The notes under the pieces: model-generated
The model's database searches: none
Seen by the model: the letters and a program-made list of their open reading frames with translations, nothing else
What the model was told of the DNA's origin: nothing
Shown: positions 23,401 through 34,664 of the stretch, piece after piece
Numbering within the stretch: the stretch's first letter is position 1
How the letters are laid out: each line of letters starts with the position of its first letter
Position numbers and translations under genes: made by a program
Source: Malachius bipustulatus
Lineage: Eukaryota > Arthropoda > Insecta > Coleoptera > Melyridae
Length of the DNA: 64,000 nt
Direction of reading: 5' to 3'
NCBI GenBank assembly: GCA_910589415.1
Contig: OU342630.1
Span: forward strand, 44,796,012 to 44,860,011

Positions 23401-23649
23401 ATTTACAAAATTTGAAGTATGCCTTAATAGTGTCGGTTCCACTGGTCTAGACGGTAAATAAATATTGTAAGCGAAGTCACCCGCTGGGTTTATTGAGGGT
23501 GCACTCTGGTTTATGACCGACCCAAGATTAGGCACATTGTTGGAAAGAGAAATTGTGCTAGGTAAATAGGATGCATTCGTTACAGTAATACCTGGATTAC
23601 CTGACTGTGAATGAGAAGCAGGTAGGTATGGTGCTGGTAATACATTCAC
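20407..23649 (-). CDS. BEL/Pao gag-protease-reverse transcriptase (partial polyprotein)
   Basis: 1,080 codons, opening on GTG, so the displayed start is internal. Residues 1-150 are rich in P, N and S; 150-325 form the DUF1759 capsid-like region (LPTFQGNTDEWLSFRDNF, SLLKETYEN); 330-400 is an N/Y-rich linker. Zinc knuckles lie at 407-420, 441-454 and 459-471 (the last incomplete). The aspartic protease has DILDQGSQLNI with D556. The RT spans about 840-1000, with motif A (ITADIQKMYR, D892) and catalytic YVDD at 967-970. The frame ends soon after by a single missing base near 20428-20432, after which the RT continues in the next frame at 20401. The product would form particles and copy the element's RNA. 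Confidence 0.93.
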   Translation of the reverse strand: MNVLPAPYLPASHSQSGNPGITVTNASYLPSTISLSNNVPNLGSVINQSAPSINPAGDFAYNIYLPSRPVEPTLLRHTSNFVNTSSGMVNDNVDPNQLRANESNNFPNNQTQFVNTPINNYNQMHGQVFNPNQLMPPYHIYPPYMPQIQLPVIGLPTFQGNTDEWLSFRDNFQSLVDNNPLLSNVQKMHYLKSTLSGEAALIIKNLQVTHSNYDVAMSLLKETYENTSLIITKHINSLLDYPTINRVSYHSLRLICIEFKQHLRALKSLGQAVDHWSPLLVQIVLKKLDNETRSDWERLRRRNSEATLDDLFLVITERAQFLENTTSKNKHYGNNNQFNNHNNSTTNRPNFRSVHNNNYDNSFQSNRPNNNYYYNRPYNNNSYNRPYNNNNQSSSNYRAFVTTETSCSYCHDNSHQLFQCRRFLRLTAERRLQEVKNHKVCVNCLKSNHAIETCPGGNCRVCNARHNTLIHDAFTSYNKRPTPTQKANASAPGQVTIVRAPEDSQSDEATAAGVTSLAATNSLESNQVSYNVLLATAMVDIINQKGEKIKVRDILDQGSQLNIITKNACEKLGLETFSVKTMVSGIGQSQSCALKSTRLSMLTKFPDYNTHEINCIVMDSITQELPTCPVDMSRINIPNDVILADPTFNVSAPIEMLIGAEHFFSLILSEQRQFGKNHPILQNTKLGWIISGRAPSTSLALTTTQSMSLNCLAELNSTLSRFFEQEEKVSGQQSILTSEEKACEEHYSQNFARTESGKFIVSLPFKENKNKLGDSKKSALKRFYSLERRLDARPDLKKQYAQFMQEYENLHHMSVIKNEDLEANNNAHYLPHQFVINTNSQTTRLRVVFDASNPSTTGVSLNDTLMTGPTVQPDLFSIVLRFRQYKYVITADIQKMYRSIWVAKDDRPMQRIFWREKQTDPLRCYQLNTVTYGTSPASFLATRCLNQLADDNKSSPVVSQTISNDFYVDDLLTGDETIEELLEKRDSVAKILQGAGFLLHKWHANDTRLLPINSDNSNTNEGSYEITDSTQCKTLGIQWDPREDVFSFTIRENVNTDKVTKRYILSSISQLFDHCHSSVL

Positions 23650-24100
23650 TGACTGTAATGTGGTTGGAGTTGAAGCCTGTTCAACAGATGTTGTTGGGAA
23701 TTTTCTACCTGACTATGAATAATTGTTTGGTCACCTTTGGACTTTAAAGACTGATAATAATCATATAACCGATTTTCTGCATCGGCCAACAAAGCATGGA
23801 ATTCTCTTTGAAACTCCTCTGTCACATTTACAAATTGATTTTCGGAAATTTGCCTCGTGCTTTCCGAAGGATCTAACTTTTCTAGCCGCGTCTGAATTTC
23901 TAAGAATTTATAGTCTCGAGCGGTTCGAGTTCGGAACGTTTCTTTTCTAATTCTTCTGCTGTTTCATTGTTTTGATTATTTATAAAGCACGTTAGAGTTG
24001 TCCGAAAACGTGTTACGTAGGCACGAATTGTACCCCTATCTTTTCTGAGTGATTTAATTTCTGATTGACCTTGATCGTTGTCTTCGTTTTCGGCACTCAT
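23650..24100 (-). pseudogene. BEL/Pao gag N-terminus, frameshifted
   Basis: An ATG at 24100 opens a 66-codon frame (KSLRKDRGTIRAYVTRF...), the usual start of a Pao Gag. It stops at 23900, but its continuation is visible in another frame from about 23915 (FLEIQTRLEKLD) down to a TGA at about 23651. The main gag-pol frame picks up from a third frame after about 23700. There are therefore two frameshifts in this 450-bp stretch. Sequencing or assembly error could also cause such indels. Confidence 0.75.
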
Positions 24101-24541
24101 TTTGTTATTAATAAAAATGTGAATTTTGTACTAAATAAATATTGATATGAACCCTTGATTAGGATAATATAAACTTATGCATGAAGAGGTATGAGATACA
24201 GAGTTGTTTATTGAAGCTCTATCCAACTAGGTACTCTTCCAAACGGAAGCATGCATCTAATGAAATCGTGAATGAAATGGATATAAAAATAATAAAAAAT
24301 GAGGAAATAAAGGATTAATCGACTCACCGGCCACTTCCTAATACCCTTTGTGTGTAGGTACCTGCACCTGCTAATACTCGTTTCGATGGATGGGATGATG
24401 CTCCTTTGTGTTGCCGCTGTTCTTCCTTCTTAGTCTGGAACCCAGGATGCTGATGGCTGTTTGCCTGATGTCCTGTGGTTTTCGATATCACTCTTTCGCG
24501 AACTCACGGCGTTGATTGTGAACCGTTGATTATTACGCGAG
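24101..24541 (-). other. BEL/Pao 5' untranslated region
   Basis: About 440 bases between the primer site and the gag ATG, without recognisable coding. Confidence 0.65.
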
Positions 24542-24559
24542 ATCCGGCTCGAAGGACCA
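24542..24559 (-). promoter_or_regulatory. tRNA-Tyr primer-binding site of the BEL/Pao element
   Basis: On the minus strand the sequence is TGGTCCTTCGAGCCGGAT, the complement of a eukaryotic tRNA-Tyr 3' end (TCCGGCTCGAAGGA plus CCA). It lies six bases inside the 5' LTR, the expected place for the minus-strand DNA primer. Confidence 0.85.
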
Positions 24560-24565
24560 AAACTA

Positions 24566-24873
24566 TGGTGACTTTATGTCTGCTGATGATTTATTATGGC
24601 TGATTGCTGCGAGGGAAGAAGCACTTGAAGGAGCTAATTGAAAATTGTGTTCGGATATTTTGTTTATATTACAATAAGGAAAAGGACCGGTGTGGTGAAG
24701 GGCTCTCCGGTTCGACCGGGATCTGAGTGTTGAATGTGTCGTCTCTCTCACCTCTTACTTGAAACTTGTTACCTACGTACCTGCTGCCAGCTCTTACATT
24801 TACTAAGCGCTTAGGCGTTGTTGTCACGTTAGCCATGAGTCCTGGCAGCAGGATTGTCATGTAAACTTCACCA
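24566..24873 (-). repeat. BEL/Pao 5' LTR, 308 bp
   Basis: Same ends and length as 5597-5904, with one C/T difference (T at 24693). Confidence 0.93.
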
Positions 24874-24878
24874 GTACT
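24874..24878. repeat. Target-site duplication of the BEL/Pao element (right copy, GTACT)
   Basis: Matches 5592-5596. Confidence 0.85.
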
Positions 24879-27773
24879 TTTCACAATAAAATTTGAAAAC
24901 TATATCATTTTTGTATAGAGAACGAAAATACATTTAAATTATGTATATCATAAACACCTACTTCACATTTAAAAATTTGGGAATTGTAAATGTCACTCGA
25001 AGGGGGTTGATTTTAGGGATAAAAGTTACACGCTCCGGGATCGAATTTAATAATAAATAATTTAACCTGTTACTTTTTTTAAATATTTTAAGTGAGATGC
25101 TGAGAAAATATTTATATTTATTGCGTAATATACTTCCATTTGGTGCTGGGGCATTATTGTTGATACACCTTGGTTTTAAAATATTTATGGTCCTACAAAA
25201 AATAGTCACAAGAGAAGTCGATGAACGTAGGAAAAAATTGGGTGACATTTATCTGAGGAAACCTCTCCCAACCAACCGATGTTGGTAACGGAAAATGGCA
25301 TACGTGAAGCTGTCAAGAGAGACCTTTCCCATCTCTTTGCGCCCCACTTCCCTTCCTCGTGATTGTCTATGCCAGAGATGCTGTTTTACCCTCGGCATCA
25401 ATAATGCTCTGTTGGCGCGAAACTGTAGTTTGCCGTCCTTCATAGGTATGAAAATAACCATTAAAAAATCTCTCAGTGAAAAATTGAGTTGAAAAATTTG
25501 TAAAATTTTTCTAGATTTTGCTCGAAAATAGCTCAATAGACTTAAAATGTAACTGCAACAGAAACAGCTTCTCAATTTCAAAAGATGATCCAACTAAAAT
25601 TCTTTCCAAAACAAAAATATAATTATGCGGGGACCAATATTTAAAAATATATGCTTGAATGTAACGACAGAAAAAAATGCCTCTTCAGAGGTGAATATCT
25701 CGAGAACTGGAGTTTTTTTTTTGGGGGGGGGGGGGTTTACATCCATGATGACTTCTGATCTACTCATCGAAGTATTCCCAAAATTACATCAAATTTAACC
25801 GTGAGTCAATTCCCATAAGGATTCTGCTGAGTCCTTTGGCATGTGTTGTTCCTTGTAATAAGACGCTAAGTTAACACAAATTTTATGTCTCTTGATATTT
25901 TTTTCTTTTCTTACTTCGTTTTGGAGAAAAAAACCGCTTACAATGTATTTCGAAAAATTGATTTTAATTTTTATGATTTTATTCTATAAATGTTTCGACA
26001 TCTACTTCAATTTTTTTTTCGAAAACGAAGTAAGGTACCTACCAAAAATATCAGGAAACAAAAAAGTTGCATTTGGCTGCTTAACCAGAACAAAAAAATA
26101 AAATTTGTGAATAAGTCAGTGGCGTACATTTTTTTTTGTCAATATTATTCGTGAGGCTGCCTCCCGGGACGCTACTGGAAATCATAATAATAATTATCAC
26201 CCAGTTATTGCTAACTTTGAATCTTATTACAACGAACAATACTGACAAATTTCATCAAAATCGACAAAAGGATCTTTGAGATATTAATAAGAGTTTTTTT
26301 TTTAACTTTCATCACATTCTGTATCTCGAAGAAAAGTTTTGTCGCACCTATGTTTATAGAAAAAAAACAATTATTTTGATGTCCGCTGTCATGCCTGGAA
26401 ATTAAGAATAGTTATCCTGGGACATCCCGTATAATAAATAAATTAAATAAATGTTATCTTTTATCTAGACGAAGTAGCGCGAAATGTAAAGGAAAGTAAT
26501 GAGTACTCATATTTCCTAACTATAATAGTAATACTTACAAGTTACAACTTGTTCTCTGTAAGGAACAATTAATTATTCAGACTAGAAGACAGATTGTATT
26601 GGGAGATCAATTTTCTTTGGAGTTGATTGCAGATATTTACTTTGGTAAAATGATAAACGCGGAGGGTTTCTAAAATAATATAATTTTTAAATATTTACTG
26701 CTCTTCGGATATTGAAGTTTCCGGCTCACTTTCTCTAACTATACCGAAATCAACAGTTGTCCCAGAGGAGCATAAGACTGAAGTGGAAGTATAGAGATAC
26801 GGTACGAAAAATAACATTAGCAAATCAAACAATACGCTTTGCACTATTATTATAGTATCCAGAGGAACGTTATTTATTATCCGTTCCATATTTCGTTATT
26901 TCTTTGGCAGACAAACGGGAAATTGGTGTACTTTAATTTGGTTACCTTTTACATTTTCGTTTCAATAAATTGCCACTACCTCCGTAATATTATGATTATA
27001 TTGGTGAGTATTTGTATTATAGTAAATATAATGGATGAAAACCCGATATTTCTCAGGCGGCAAATTTCATTTCTCTGAATGAAAAATGCTCACCATTTCA
27101 GAATATACTATCCCACCTGAGCAGACTTCATAACTCGAACTCCGATATTAACGGTAACAGAATTCATAACGATAAATATTTCATATTACGTATTCTCGAA
27201 ATTCATTACCTGTTCCCTTTTACATGAGAGCTTTTTATTTTCATCATATTCTCACAAAAGGTAGGCATATATTTTTTGCCTTATTTATAGAGTAAACAAA
27301 ATCTTTGAACAGAAACTTTATTATTATTATTATCATTATTATCATTATTGTTACTCTCAGAAAATAGAGGACCTTAGGGCTTGACTCCCAAGGGCAGGCG
27401 ACCATTTCGGACTAATAACAAAACGTGCTCGCCGTATCAGTTTTATTGTGTTTTATGTTGACTAGGTACATGGATTCTGTTGTTTCCATGAAATATATGT
27501 TGGATTTATTTTTATATCCGTGAAGAGGAATTGGTAGCCCTCCTATAATACAGGGTGTTTAACAACTTGTTACTTTTCTTTTAAAGGATAAACTCAGCCT
27601 GTGGTATAGAAAAATTATCACCAAGGGAAAAAGTTATTAAATCCGGAAATTTAATAATCCTGAAATATGACTTTCCTTGCACTTGAAATTAAAAAACAAA
27701 AATGCGGATAGCTGATGCCTCAAGTGAATAATTTTTGTTGATGGTATACCATGGAAACTTATTCAGTAATGGT
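24879..27773. other. No gene seen
   Basis: Almost 2.9 kb without a credible ORF. The longest frame (25249-25593 minus, 114 codons) overlaps shorter frames on the other strand and shows no motif. There is a poly-G run near 25720-25735 and an ATT/ATC microsatellite near 27319-27350. CAGGGTG or GGGACATCCCGT tags near 26420 and 27550 suggest worn inverted-repeat elements. Confidence 0.55.
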
Positions 27774-28415
27774 TGTGTCAGATAAAGTACGCACCAATCA
27801 GAAAAGTTTTTCGTCCTCGGTTTTGGAAAATTTTTACTTCGTTGGTGTTTTGAAAATGATGACAAATGACACACACACCATCTATCACGTGTCTTTTACA
27901 ACTGTAAAATTTGATCATTTTATGGCAAAAAATTACAAAGTATGGCATTAGTTTTAAAAATTTTGGATAATGTTACAGGAAAAAGTTGTTTGATATTTAT
28001 TCATCCATATATTCACCCATATACTAATTTTGAATCCTCTAGTTCAACGAATTAAAAGAAAATTTATAGAGGGCTCAAAATTGGTATATGGGTAAAAAAT
28101 GAAGTAATCAAACAACTTAACTTCCGTTAAAAATTCACATTTGTTTTCACATTCTTTATCATTATCTTTAACTTCCATTATTTGATCCTTTAAACTTCCG
28201 TGACATTTTCCAAAATTTTGAAAATCAATGCCATATTTTGACATTTTTTACCAAAAAATGTAAAATTTGACAGTTATAAAAGACACGTGACAGGTAGTCT
28301 GCGTGTCATTTGCTCACGCAAATTTTAAAAGCACAAACTATTATCGAAGAAGTAAAAATTTTCCTAAATCGGAAAGGAAACTTTTTCCATATGATGCGTA
28401 CTTTATGTATGACAC
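27774..28415. repeat. MITE-like inverted-repeat element, about 640 bp
   Basis: Left TGTGTCAGATAAAGTACGCA pairs with right ATGCGTACTTTATGTATGAC. Pairing continues inward (CGTCCTCGGTTTTGGAAAAT / AAATTTTCCTAAATCGGAAA; ATCACGTGTCTTTTA / TAAAAGACACGTGA). No transposase. The small frames inside are arm sequence. Confidence 0.7.
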
Positions 28416-28530
28416 TGTATGTATATCAGCAGTCTCACGATGATACGTTCGCCAATTTTTTTTTTTACGAATAAATTATGGGCTTTTAACCCTCCGTTTC
28501 CCACCAAATAAAGGGCCGGAACACGAATTA

Positions 28531-29243
28531 TACAGGCTGATTCACAGTCGATGGTACCTTAGACGTTTACAGGAAACGAGTCATTGGATTTTTCTGAAAA
28601 TTTAGTCACTTGAATAATTGACTCTGATCTATCGATCTAAAATATTTTCCGCATTGCGACGTTGCCGCTTATTTCGAAAAATTTTGTTGTTAAAAAAAAC
28701 AATGTTGATATTTTAACTGAGATGTACCTGTATATTATTACATTTTCAGATTATCTGAGAAAATGTAGTATCTATCTTAATTAATACCTATCTTAATTTT
28801 TCACGTGGTATCCTATCGTGGTGATGAAATTATTATACAGGGTGATGAAAAATTTGATAATTTTCATCACCCTGCATAAAAAATTTCAGTACACTGTTCG
28901 ATGACACTTGAAAAGCTAAGATAGGGACATGTAAGCCGTTTTCTGCTGTCTTGAGCCGTTTTCATTGTAAGCTGCTTTGAAAATGGAAAATGGCGATTTT
29001 CACTTGTTTATAACTCAGAAGCTATTCAATTTAAACTCAAACTGTGAAAACCATTCTTAGTGAATGTTCTTAGACAATCTAAAATTGTAATAATATACAG
29101 GCTGTCTCATTTAAAATATCAACCATGTTGCAATTTTTCGAAATATTAAATTATTCAAAATTCAAGTCACTAAATTTTCATAAAAATCCAATGACTCATT
29201 TCTCGTAAACGTTTAAGGTACCATCGACTGTGAATCACCTGTA
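28531..29243. repeat. Inverted-repeat element, family A copy 2, about 710 bp
   Basis: Left end TACAGGCTGATTCACAGTCG pairs with right end CGACTGTGAATCACCTGTA. The arms then pair for about 300 bp, including CGAGTCATTGGATTTTT against AAAAATCCAATGACTC. The central GTAAGCTGCTTTGAAAATGG block is shared with copies near 1.0, 31.2 and 43.5 kb. Confidence 0.75.
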
Positions 29244-30289
29244 TGCACAATGTACTGTACAATAATGTATAGTTGGACCAGAAATATAACGAAACGACTT
29301 CTGTCATTTTATAAATTTTTGGATTATTGAAATATTGTTGAAGTCATAAAATATGGCAGTTTAACAATTAGATCATTTCGTTATAGGTATCTCCTGGTCG
29401 ACTATACCTAACTGTTTCGCTGAATTGATTTTGTAATAGAATCTCACAGAATTGGAGAAAGTCATACAAATGTGCCGAAGCGAATACGAATGCCAATTTT
29501 GAAATTAATAATAATTATGTAATAGCGTTCTGCATTTCTCGATGTTTTTCTTATTCCGCTAATTAGAAGGATATAATTAATTAGCCGGGCCTTACGTAAG
29601 GTTCGCGTACTGTCTCTATCTACTTGCACTTTACAAACATCCTAGTTCAGTCACGTGCAAACTCGACTTCAAGCTAATTGATTACAACGAAATCACTTCA
29701 CGGGTGACACTGCGAAACCGTTACGGGAATTAAATCATTTCCCTCGTAATCAACTAATTAATTAGATCAACTAATGGCTATTTGACGGTTATTTGTTGAT
29801 TTTTCTCATATTTGTTTCATTTATCTAATTAATAATCTTCTCGAAATTATTCAGGAACCGAATATCTTCCGATTTTCTAGGTTTATAACCGTGTTAATAT
29901 AATTATTTTTTCTACTCCTAACCTTTAATATTCATATTAAATATGAATCACCAGTGCCTTAATGGGTCTCATTAAGATACAAATTTTCATTAACGCACTG
30001 GTCAAGCTATCCAACGGCAGAGGAGCATTTGCAATCGAATCGGTTCCTTTTCGCTCACAATCGGGTCGCTCCAAACCAACCGAAGTCACAGAGTTGTCAT
30101 ACTCATGACAAAAATTGCCTTGTGAAATAAGTTCTGTATTTCTGAAAAAAAATTCTGAACGTTTATTTAATTTAGAACATAAGTACTTAACATTCAAAGA
30201 AAATTCATCAAGATTTTATGTTATCTTAATTAATTTGATAGGTAGGCATATCGTGTAAAAGATAGGATGATAAAGTATTATATTATTCG
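29244..30289. other. No gene seen; one stretch of TAAT-core motifs
   Basis: Non-coding. The part at about 29570-29790 is more GC-balanced and has several ATTAATTA/TAATTG words with GTCACGTGC and AAGTTCGC-like words between them; it lacks the repeat features of its neighbours. It might be host unique sequence, perhaps regulatory, but nothing proves it. Confidence 0.4.
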
Positions 30290-30796
30290 TAGCGCTCCGT
30301 GATAGTATTCAAAGCGGCAACATAGTATTGACCGTCGCGTTGCGCAGGTAAACAATATCGTAATTATTGGCTGTCAATGTTATTAAAATTATTATTAATC
30401 TCAAAATCAAAGCGTAAAATTCGGAATTCGAACTTCGCATAATAAAAATTACGCAGTAGTGAGTAGTGCCCTTTAAACTTGATACTAAAACATGTCTCAG
30501 CAGAATAATCTTAGCGACGAAGAGACAATTTGGTAATATGAGTAAACAAATTGCAACCTATCTTAACCTCAATGATCCGCAATTGTACACGGGTCTTTGT
30601 TAAAATATATAATTTTTTAATCTTTTCTATGAAATAAAAACGGGTCGTAGAAAAAATAGTGTATGGAACTCGCAGATAATGGCTATTAATACGCTCTTAT
30701 GATGGTTAAGACACTCGCCTACGGCTCGTATCTTAACCATCATACTCATGTATTAATAGCCTTCATTATAAGCTCGTTGCATAATATACTAATTAT
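30290..30796. repeat. Dispersed repeat, family B copy 1, about 507 bp
   Basis: Starts TAGCGCTCCGTGATAGTATT and ends near ATAATATACTAATTATG. It matches 40968-41473 in the same orientation with few differences over its whole length. A strong hairpin lies inside at 30681-30761 (GGCTATTAATA ... TATTAATAGCC enclosing ATGATGGTTAAGA ... TCTTAACCATCAT). No ORF. Confidence 0.85.
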
Positions 30797-31037
30797 GCAG
30801 CACTATTTATTTATAAAACTATATCATTAATTTCTGCCAGTGCTAAAGATTTGATAATATGTAATTCTAATAATGATGAGGTTCGTAGGAGGGAGGTATA
30901 TTAAAAAACACTGGTGAGCGAGGAGAGTGAGGAATAAGTTCGATATAAAGGAAAGTACTTACTGATTTTTTTGAAAAGTTAAAAAAAGTCAATTTTTCAA
31001 TTTAATTTATGTTCTATTGACGTAACATTTGTTTTAT

Positions 31038-31558
31038 ACAGGGTGTTCCTTTTGGCTCAGTAATGACGACATTGTCTATTTATTTTTTTATTAGCACACC
31101 TTGCATATTATTATACTTTCATATTTTGTGAGAAAATCCAGTAAGAATAGATTGTACACTTACAGTTTAGATCGAATAGATATGAGTTATAAACAAGTGA
31201 AAATCGCAATTTTTCATTTTGAAAGCAGTGTATAATATCGGAAACAGCTCCAAATATCCGAAAATGGCTTACATGTCCCTACCTTTTTTTAATACCGAAT
31301 GACATGTAAGCCCCCGCACAGGCGACGAGGCAATTCATGTGTTAAAGTCTTTGATAAAGTCTAAATGTGAAATTTTTATCGTTTTTCGATATCTAGTGCC
31401 GTTTCCGTTGTATTGTTTATAACTCATAGCCTACTCAGCCTAAACTGCAACAACTGTAAAAACTATTCTTACTGGATTTCTCAGAAAATATGAAAATATA
31501 ATAGTATACAGGATGCCCTATCTAAAAATTAGACAATGTTGAGGAAGGAACATCCTGT
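31038..31558. repeat. Inverted-repeat element, family A copy 3, about 520 bp
   Basis: Left ACAGGGTGTTCCTT pairs with right AAGGAACATCCTGT. Arms continue with GACATTGTCTA / TAGACAATGT, and with the family block AAGTGAAAATCGCAATTTTT near 31196. No coding. Confidence 0.75.
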
Positions 31559-33571
31559 GTGAAAAATATTACGTCCTAAATTATTTATAGAACTTACCTC
31601 CTATAGAACCTAAATGAAATTTGAAGATTTACCTGTTTTTTCAATTTTTCTAATAAATCATTATACTTTTCGTTTTATCGAACTTATTCCTTAGATATTT
31701 TTTTCGATCACTGTATAGATTACAAACGTAAATCACTTCAACCGAAAAGAAGCGAGATATTAGTTAGTATAAGTCGCAAAGTGCAATTAAAATCTACCCT
31801 TACTGAAAGAGAACTTGTGCCTTAATACAATGGCAAAGCCTATATTAAGATATTTGTCAAAGTAATTTGTAAAGATTGAAATTATATTTTTGAACCTAAA
31901 TGAGTTTCTTAATGTATATAATGTATTTGGCCAGTTTTTATTTTTGTTCATATAAGGTTTCAATGTGTTTTGTAATAAAGTAATTTTGCAGCAGATTGTG
32001 GCTTGTTGCTTGTTTACTGTCTCATTAAATCCCAAGGATTAGAGGATTGTATTTCGGGACAAGAGCAGACAAGCAACAATACCACAAAAAGCCACAGATA
32101 TAGTAGGGTATCCCTTTGTGAAAAACATGTAATTTGAGAAAAGTTATTTGGTTTTCATTTACCAGGTTCAACATTGCTAATTAACAATAATACCTTGTAT
32201 AACTCTGGTCAAGTATTAACATTACATACTTAGAATCATCTGAATATGAAAATCATCATGTAGGTAGCTTAACTGAAGTTTTCGATTGTTGTGAATGTAT
32301 TACCCGACTAGCTAATTGAAATGTAGAGTAAAATGTTAAGACGTAAAAAAATACCTCAATGCTATACCTACTTAAGTTTTATGAGAACATTTTCATCACT
32401 TACTTTTGAGCCCTTATGAATCTTATTCATAAAGAAATGATGATAAAAAAGGGATGGTAGAAACAGAAAAGTAAAATTCAACTTTCAAAATCCTTCCCAT
32501 TTAAAGGAAAAATTTAAAGGTTTGCATTCTTCTTAGCTATATATTCCATCCCTCATCTACATCAGTCCTAAATCGCTGACATAAAATTCAGTGTAACGTT
32601 CCTGTATCTTGTATATTGACAGAGCTGCTACAATATAAGCGTCCCGAAAATAAAATTAACTTCTTGGCATTTATCATCTCCGTTTAAGGCTCCATGAGCC
32701 CTTGAATTTTGAAGTTGTCCGGATCCTTTCTTTCTAAATATTCAAAACGAGTTACAGCCTTGTGCCTCCAGACAGAACCTCTCACTGGATATAATATATA
32801 CAATGGAATTTCACACAATGTAATCTTAATACCTAGTGCATGAATATTTCGCTGCACGTTGTTCAGATGACGACAAAAGCTAGCAAAATGATAGCATAGC
32901 TTATTTAGGAATATCTTTCTAAAGGGCGCCATAGATCAACTCAAGATATATGGAGACCCAGCTATGGCCTCCAAGCAGTGCATAACGGATTTCCAGGTTT
33001 GTATACTTTTTTTTTATTATATCAATCTAGTAACGTGAAAATTATTGATTTAAATATTCCAAGAGTCTGACTTTTCTGTATACCTCTAAGCACGAAAAAT
33101 TATTTTGGATTCAAATTAAATGCAATCTATACAGCTAGAAATAATAATAAAAAGATTAAAAAGTATACCTGAAGATAAAAAGTTAATGTTAAAATGATTT
33201 GTATCATAAGAATAGATTATAGTATCCAGAAAACTTTGTTGTGTCGTCCGTCAAATTGCATACAATAATTTAATTTTTAGTTGTAAATTTAGCAAAACGA
33301 TTCACGGCTAGTTTTGAGCATTTTTACCTCACTCTCCATCACCTTTATTCAATTCGAAATACAAATTTGTACAAGCACACGCATCGAATTTGAAAGCGGC
33401 AATTATTGATAAATAATTGAACTAAATTAACATTGCAACCAAGAGAAATGCTGCTAACATGTCATTCGTAAGATCCTTTTATGCTTCAATCATCGAAACT
33501 TTAAAATTGTAGGAGTGGTGTTAAAAGTAGCCAACTTTTAACCTTGAAGGTTAATAATTTACATGTAAGGC
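31559..33571. other. No gene seen
   Basis: AT-rich non-coding DNA with only short frames (31787-32035 and 32684-32932, 82 codons each, minus) lacking recognisable motifs. They are not supported as genes. Confidence 0.5.
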
Positions 33572-33579
33572 AATGGCGA

Positions 33580-34417
33580 TGGACCGGGTGTTCAACGTGG
33601 ACGTGCGTTTTTATTATTAAACATATTTTGAATGGCTGCTGAACATCTAAAGCTATGGTTTGTTAGAACTGTCCGTTACGGACGGCGTACGCGCACGACA
33701 GAATCTGCAGCGTACAACTTTATCGGTTTTGAATAGAGGGTGGTTTGTTAGAAATGAATTAGTACGTGATTGTATGCTGATATGCACAGACAACAAATAA
33801 GTATTTATTATTAATTTTGGCAAAATTTCTTTATATGATAACAATGGCTGAAATTGCGAAAGAAGAACATGTCGATCTTCTTTAGAGTTTAATTAGTTGT
33901 CGTCGCCAGAATAAAGGTGAAGATGGCATATTTTCTAATAGAAGTTTGGAAGGGGCTTATAAATAACAGTTTTTGACTGTGCATAATTAGGTGTTCTCGT
34001 ACGAGGTCTCCCAATTTGTCGTCTTCCTCTGCTGAAAACTTGGATATCATTTTAAAATTTTCAAATAACGGCTTTTTACCACTGTTTCAAAACTGTCAGC
34101 TGTATGCTCAGCTGAACGACTGCGTCGAAATCAAATCGAGTTTGATTCCGACCGAAACAACGACGCAGATAATTTTACGCCTACCGTGAGTCTATCTGCG
34201 CATATTCTAACAAACCGGCTACGCGTCTTCTTGAGTTCTAGATTTCAACAGAAGTCCGAGGCGCACAACCGACTGTCTGCTTTGCGTCGCCTACAGTCCT
34301 AACAAACCATAGCTTAACGGAGACGGACTGACTACCGGCATGTCACCGTCAGATGTAAATGCTGTCATTAAAATCCATCTATTAATAAAAATGCACGTCT
34401 AGATTGAACACCCGTCC
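33580..34417. repeat. Nested inverted-repeat elements, 838 bp outer and 660 bp inner
   Basis: Outer ends: GGACCGGGTGTTCAACGTGG at 33581 against TAGATTGAACACCCGTCCC near 34400-34418, with a further match ATTAAT.AAAA.GCACGT. Inner ends: TATGGTTTGTTAGAACTG at 33655 against CAGTCCTAACAAACCATA near 34294-34312, apparently with TA at both edges. The inner block reads as a separate MITE inserted in the outer one. Confidence 0.65.
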
Positions 34418-34664
34418 CGTCATCGTACCGTTAGATGTAAACTGACTTTTATGATGCAACTTCATATTTATCTACTTACTTGAAAAGGCCTATAGCAAAT
34501 ACTCTAGATAATAATACGTACAGCTTCCACTGAAAATTGTCACCGGAAGTTACTATCGCCCAAGCGACTGAATTTTTAACTAGCGTTGATTTAAAATGTC
34601 AATTTAATTGAACGAAACGTCAATCTGTCGTTTGCTTGTCATCTACAAAATAAATCATAATTTA

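Larger units (their letters stand above)
5597..24873 (-). mobile_element. BEL/Pao LTR retrotransposon, interrupted by a 12-kb insertion
   Basis: Complete outer element on the minus strand: 5' LTR 24566-24873, tRNA-Tyr primer site, gag, protease, RT, RNase H, integrase, purine tract, 3' LTR 5597-5904, flanked by GTACT. Subtracting the nested insertion and its 4-bp duplication leaves about 7,262 bp, normal for BEL/Pao. The LTRs differ at one of 308 positions (C at 5724, T at 24693), so insertion was recent. The coding region is nevertheless broken three times (near 23.91, 23.70 and 20.43 kb) as well as by the nested element, so this copy cannot make its own polyprotein without frameshift correction. 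Confidence 0.93.

Noticed and set aside
25249..25593. 114-codon minus-strand ORF after the Pao element
   Set aside because: No domain recognised, and overlapping frames of similar length on the opposite strand; not enough to call a gene.
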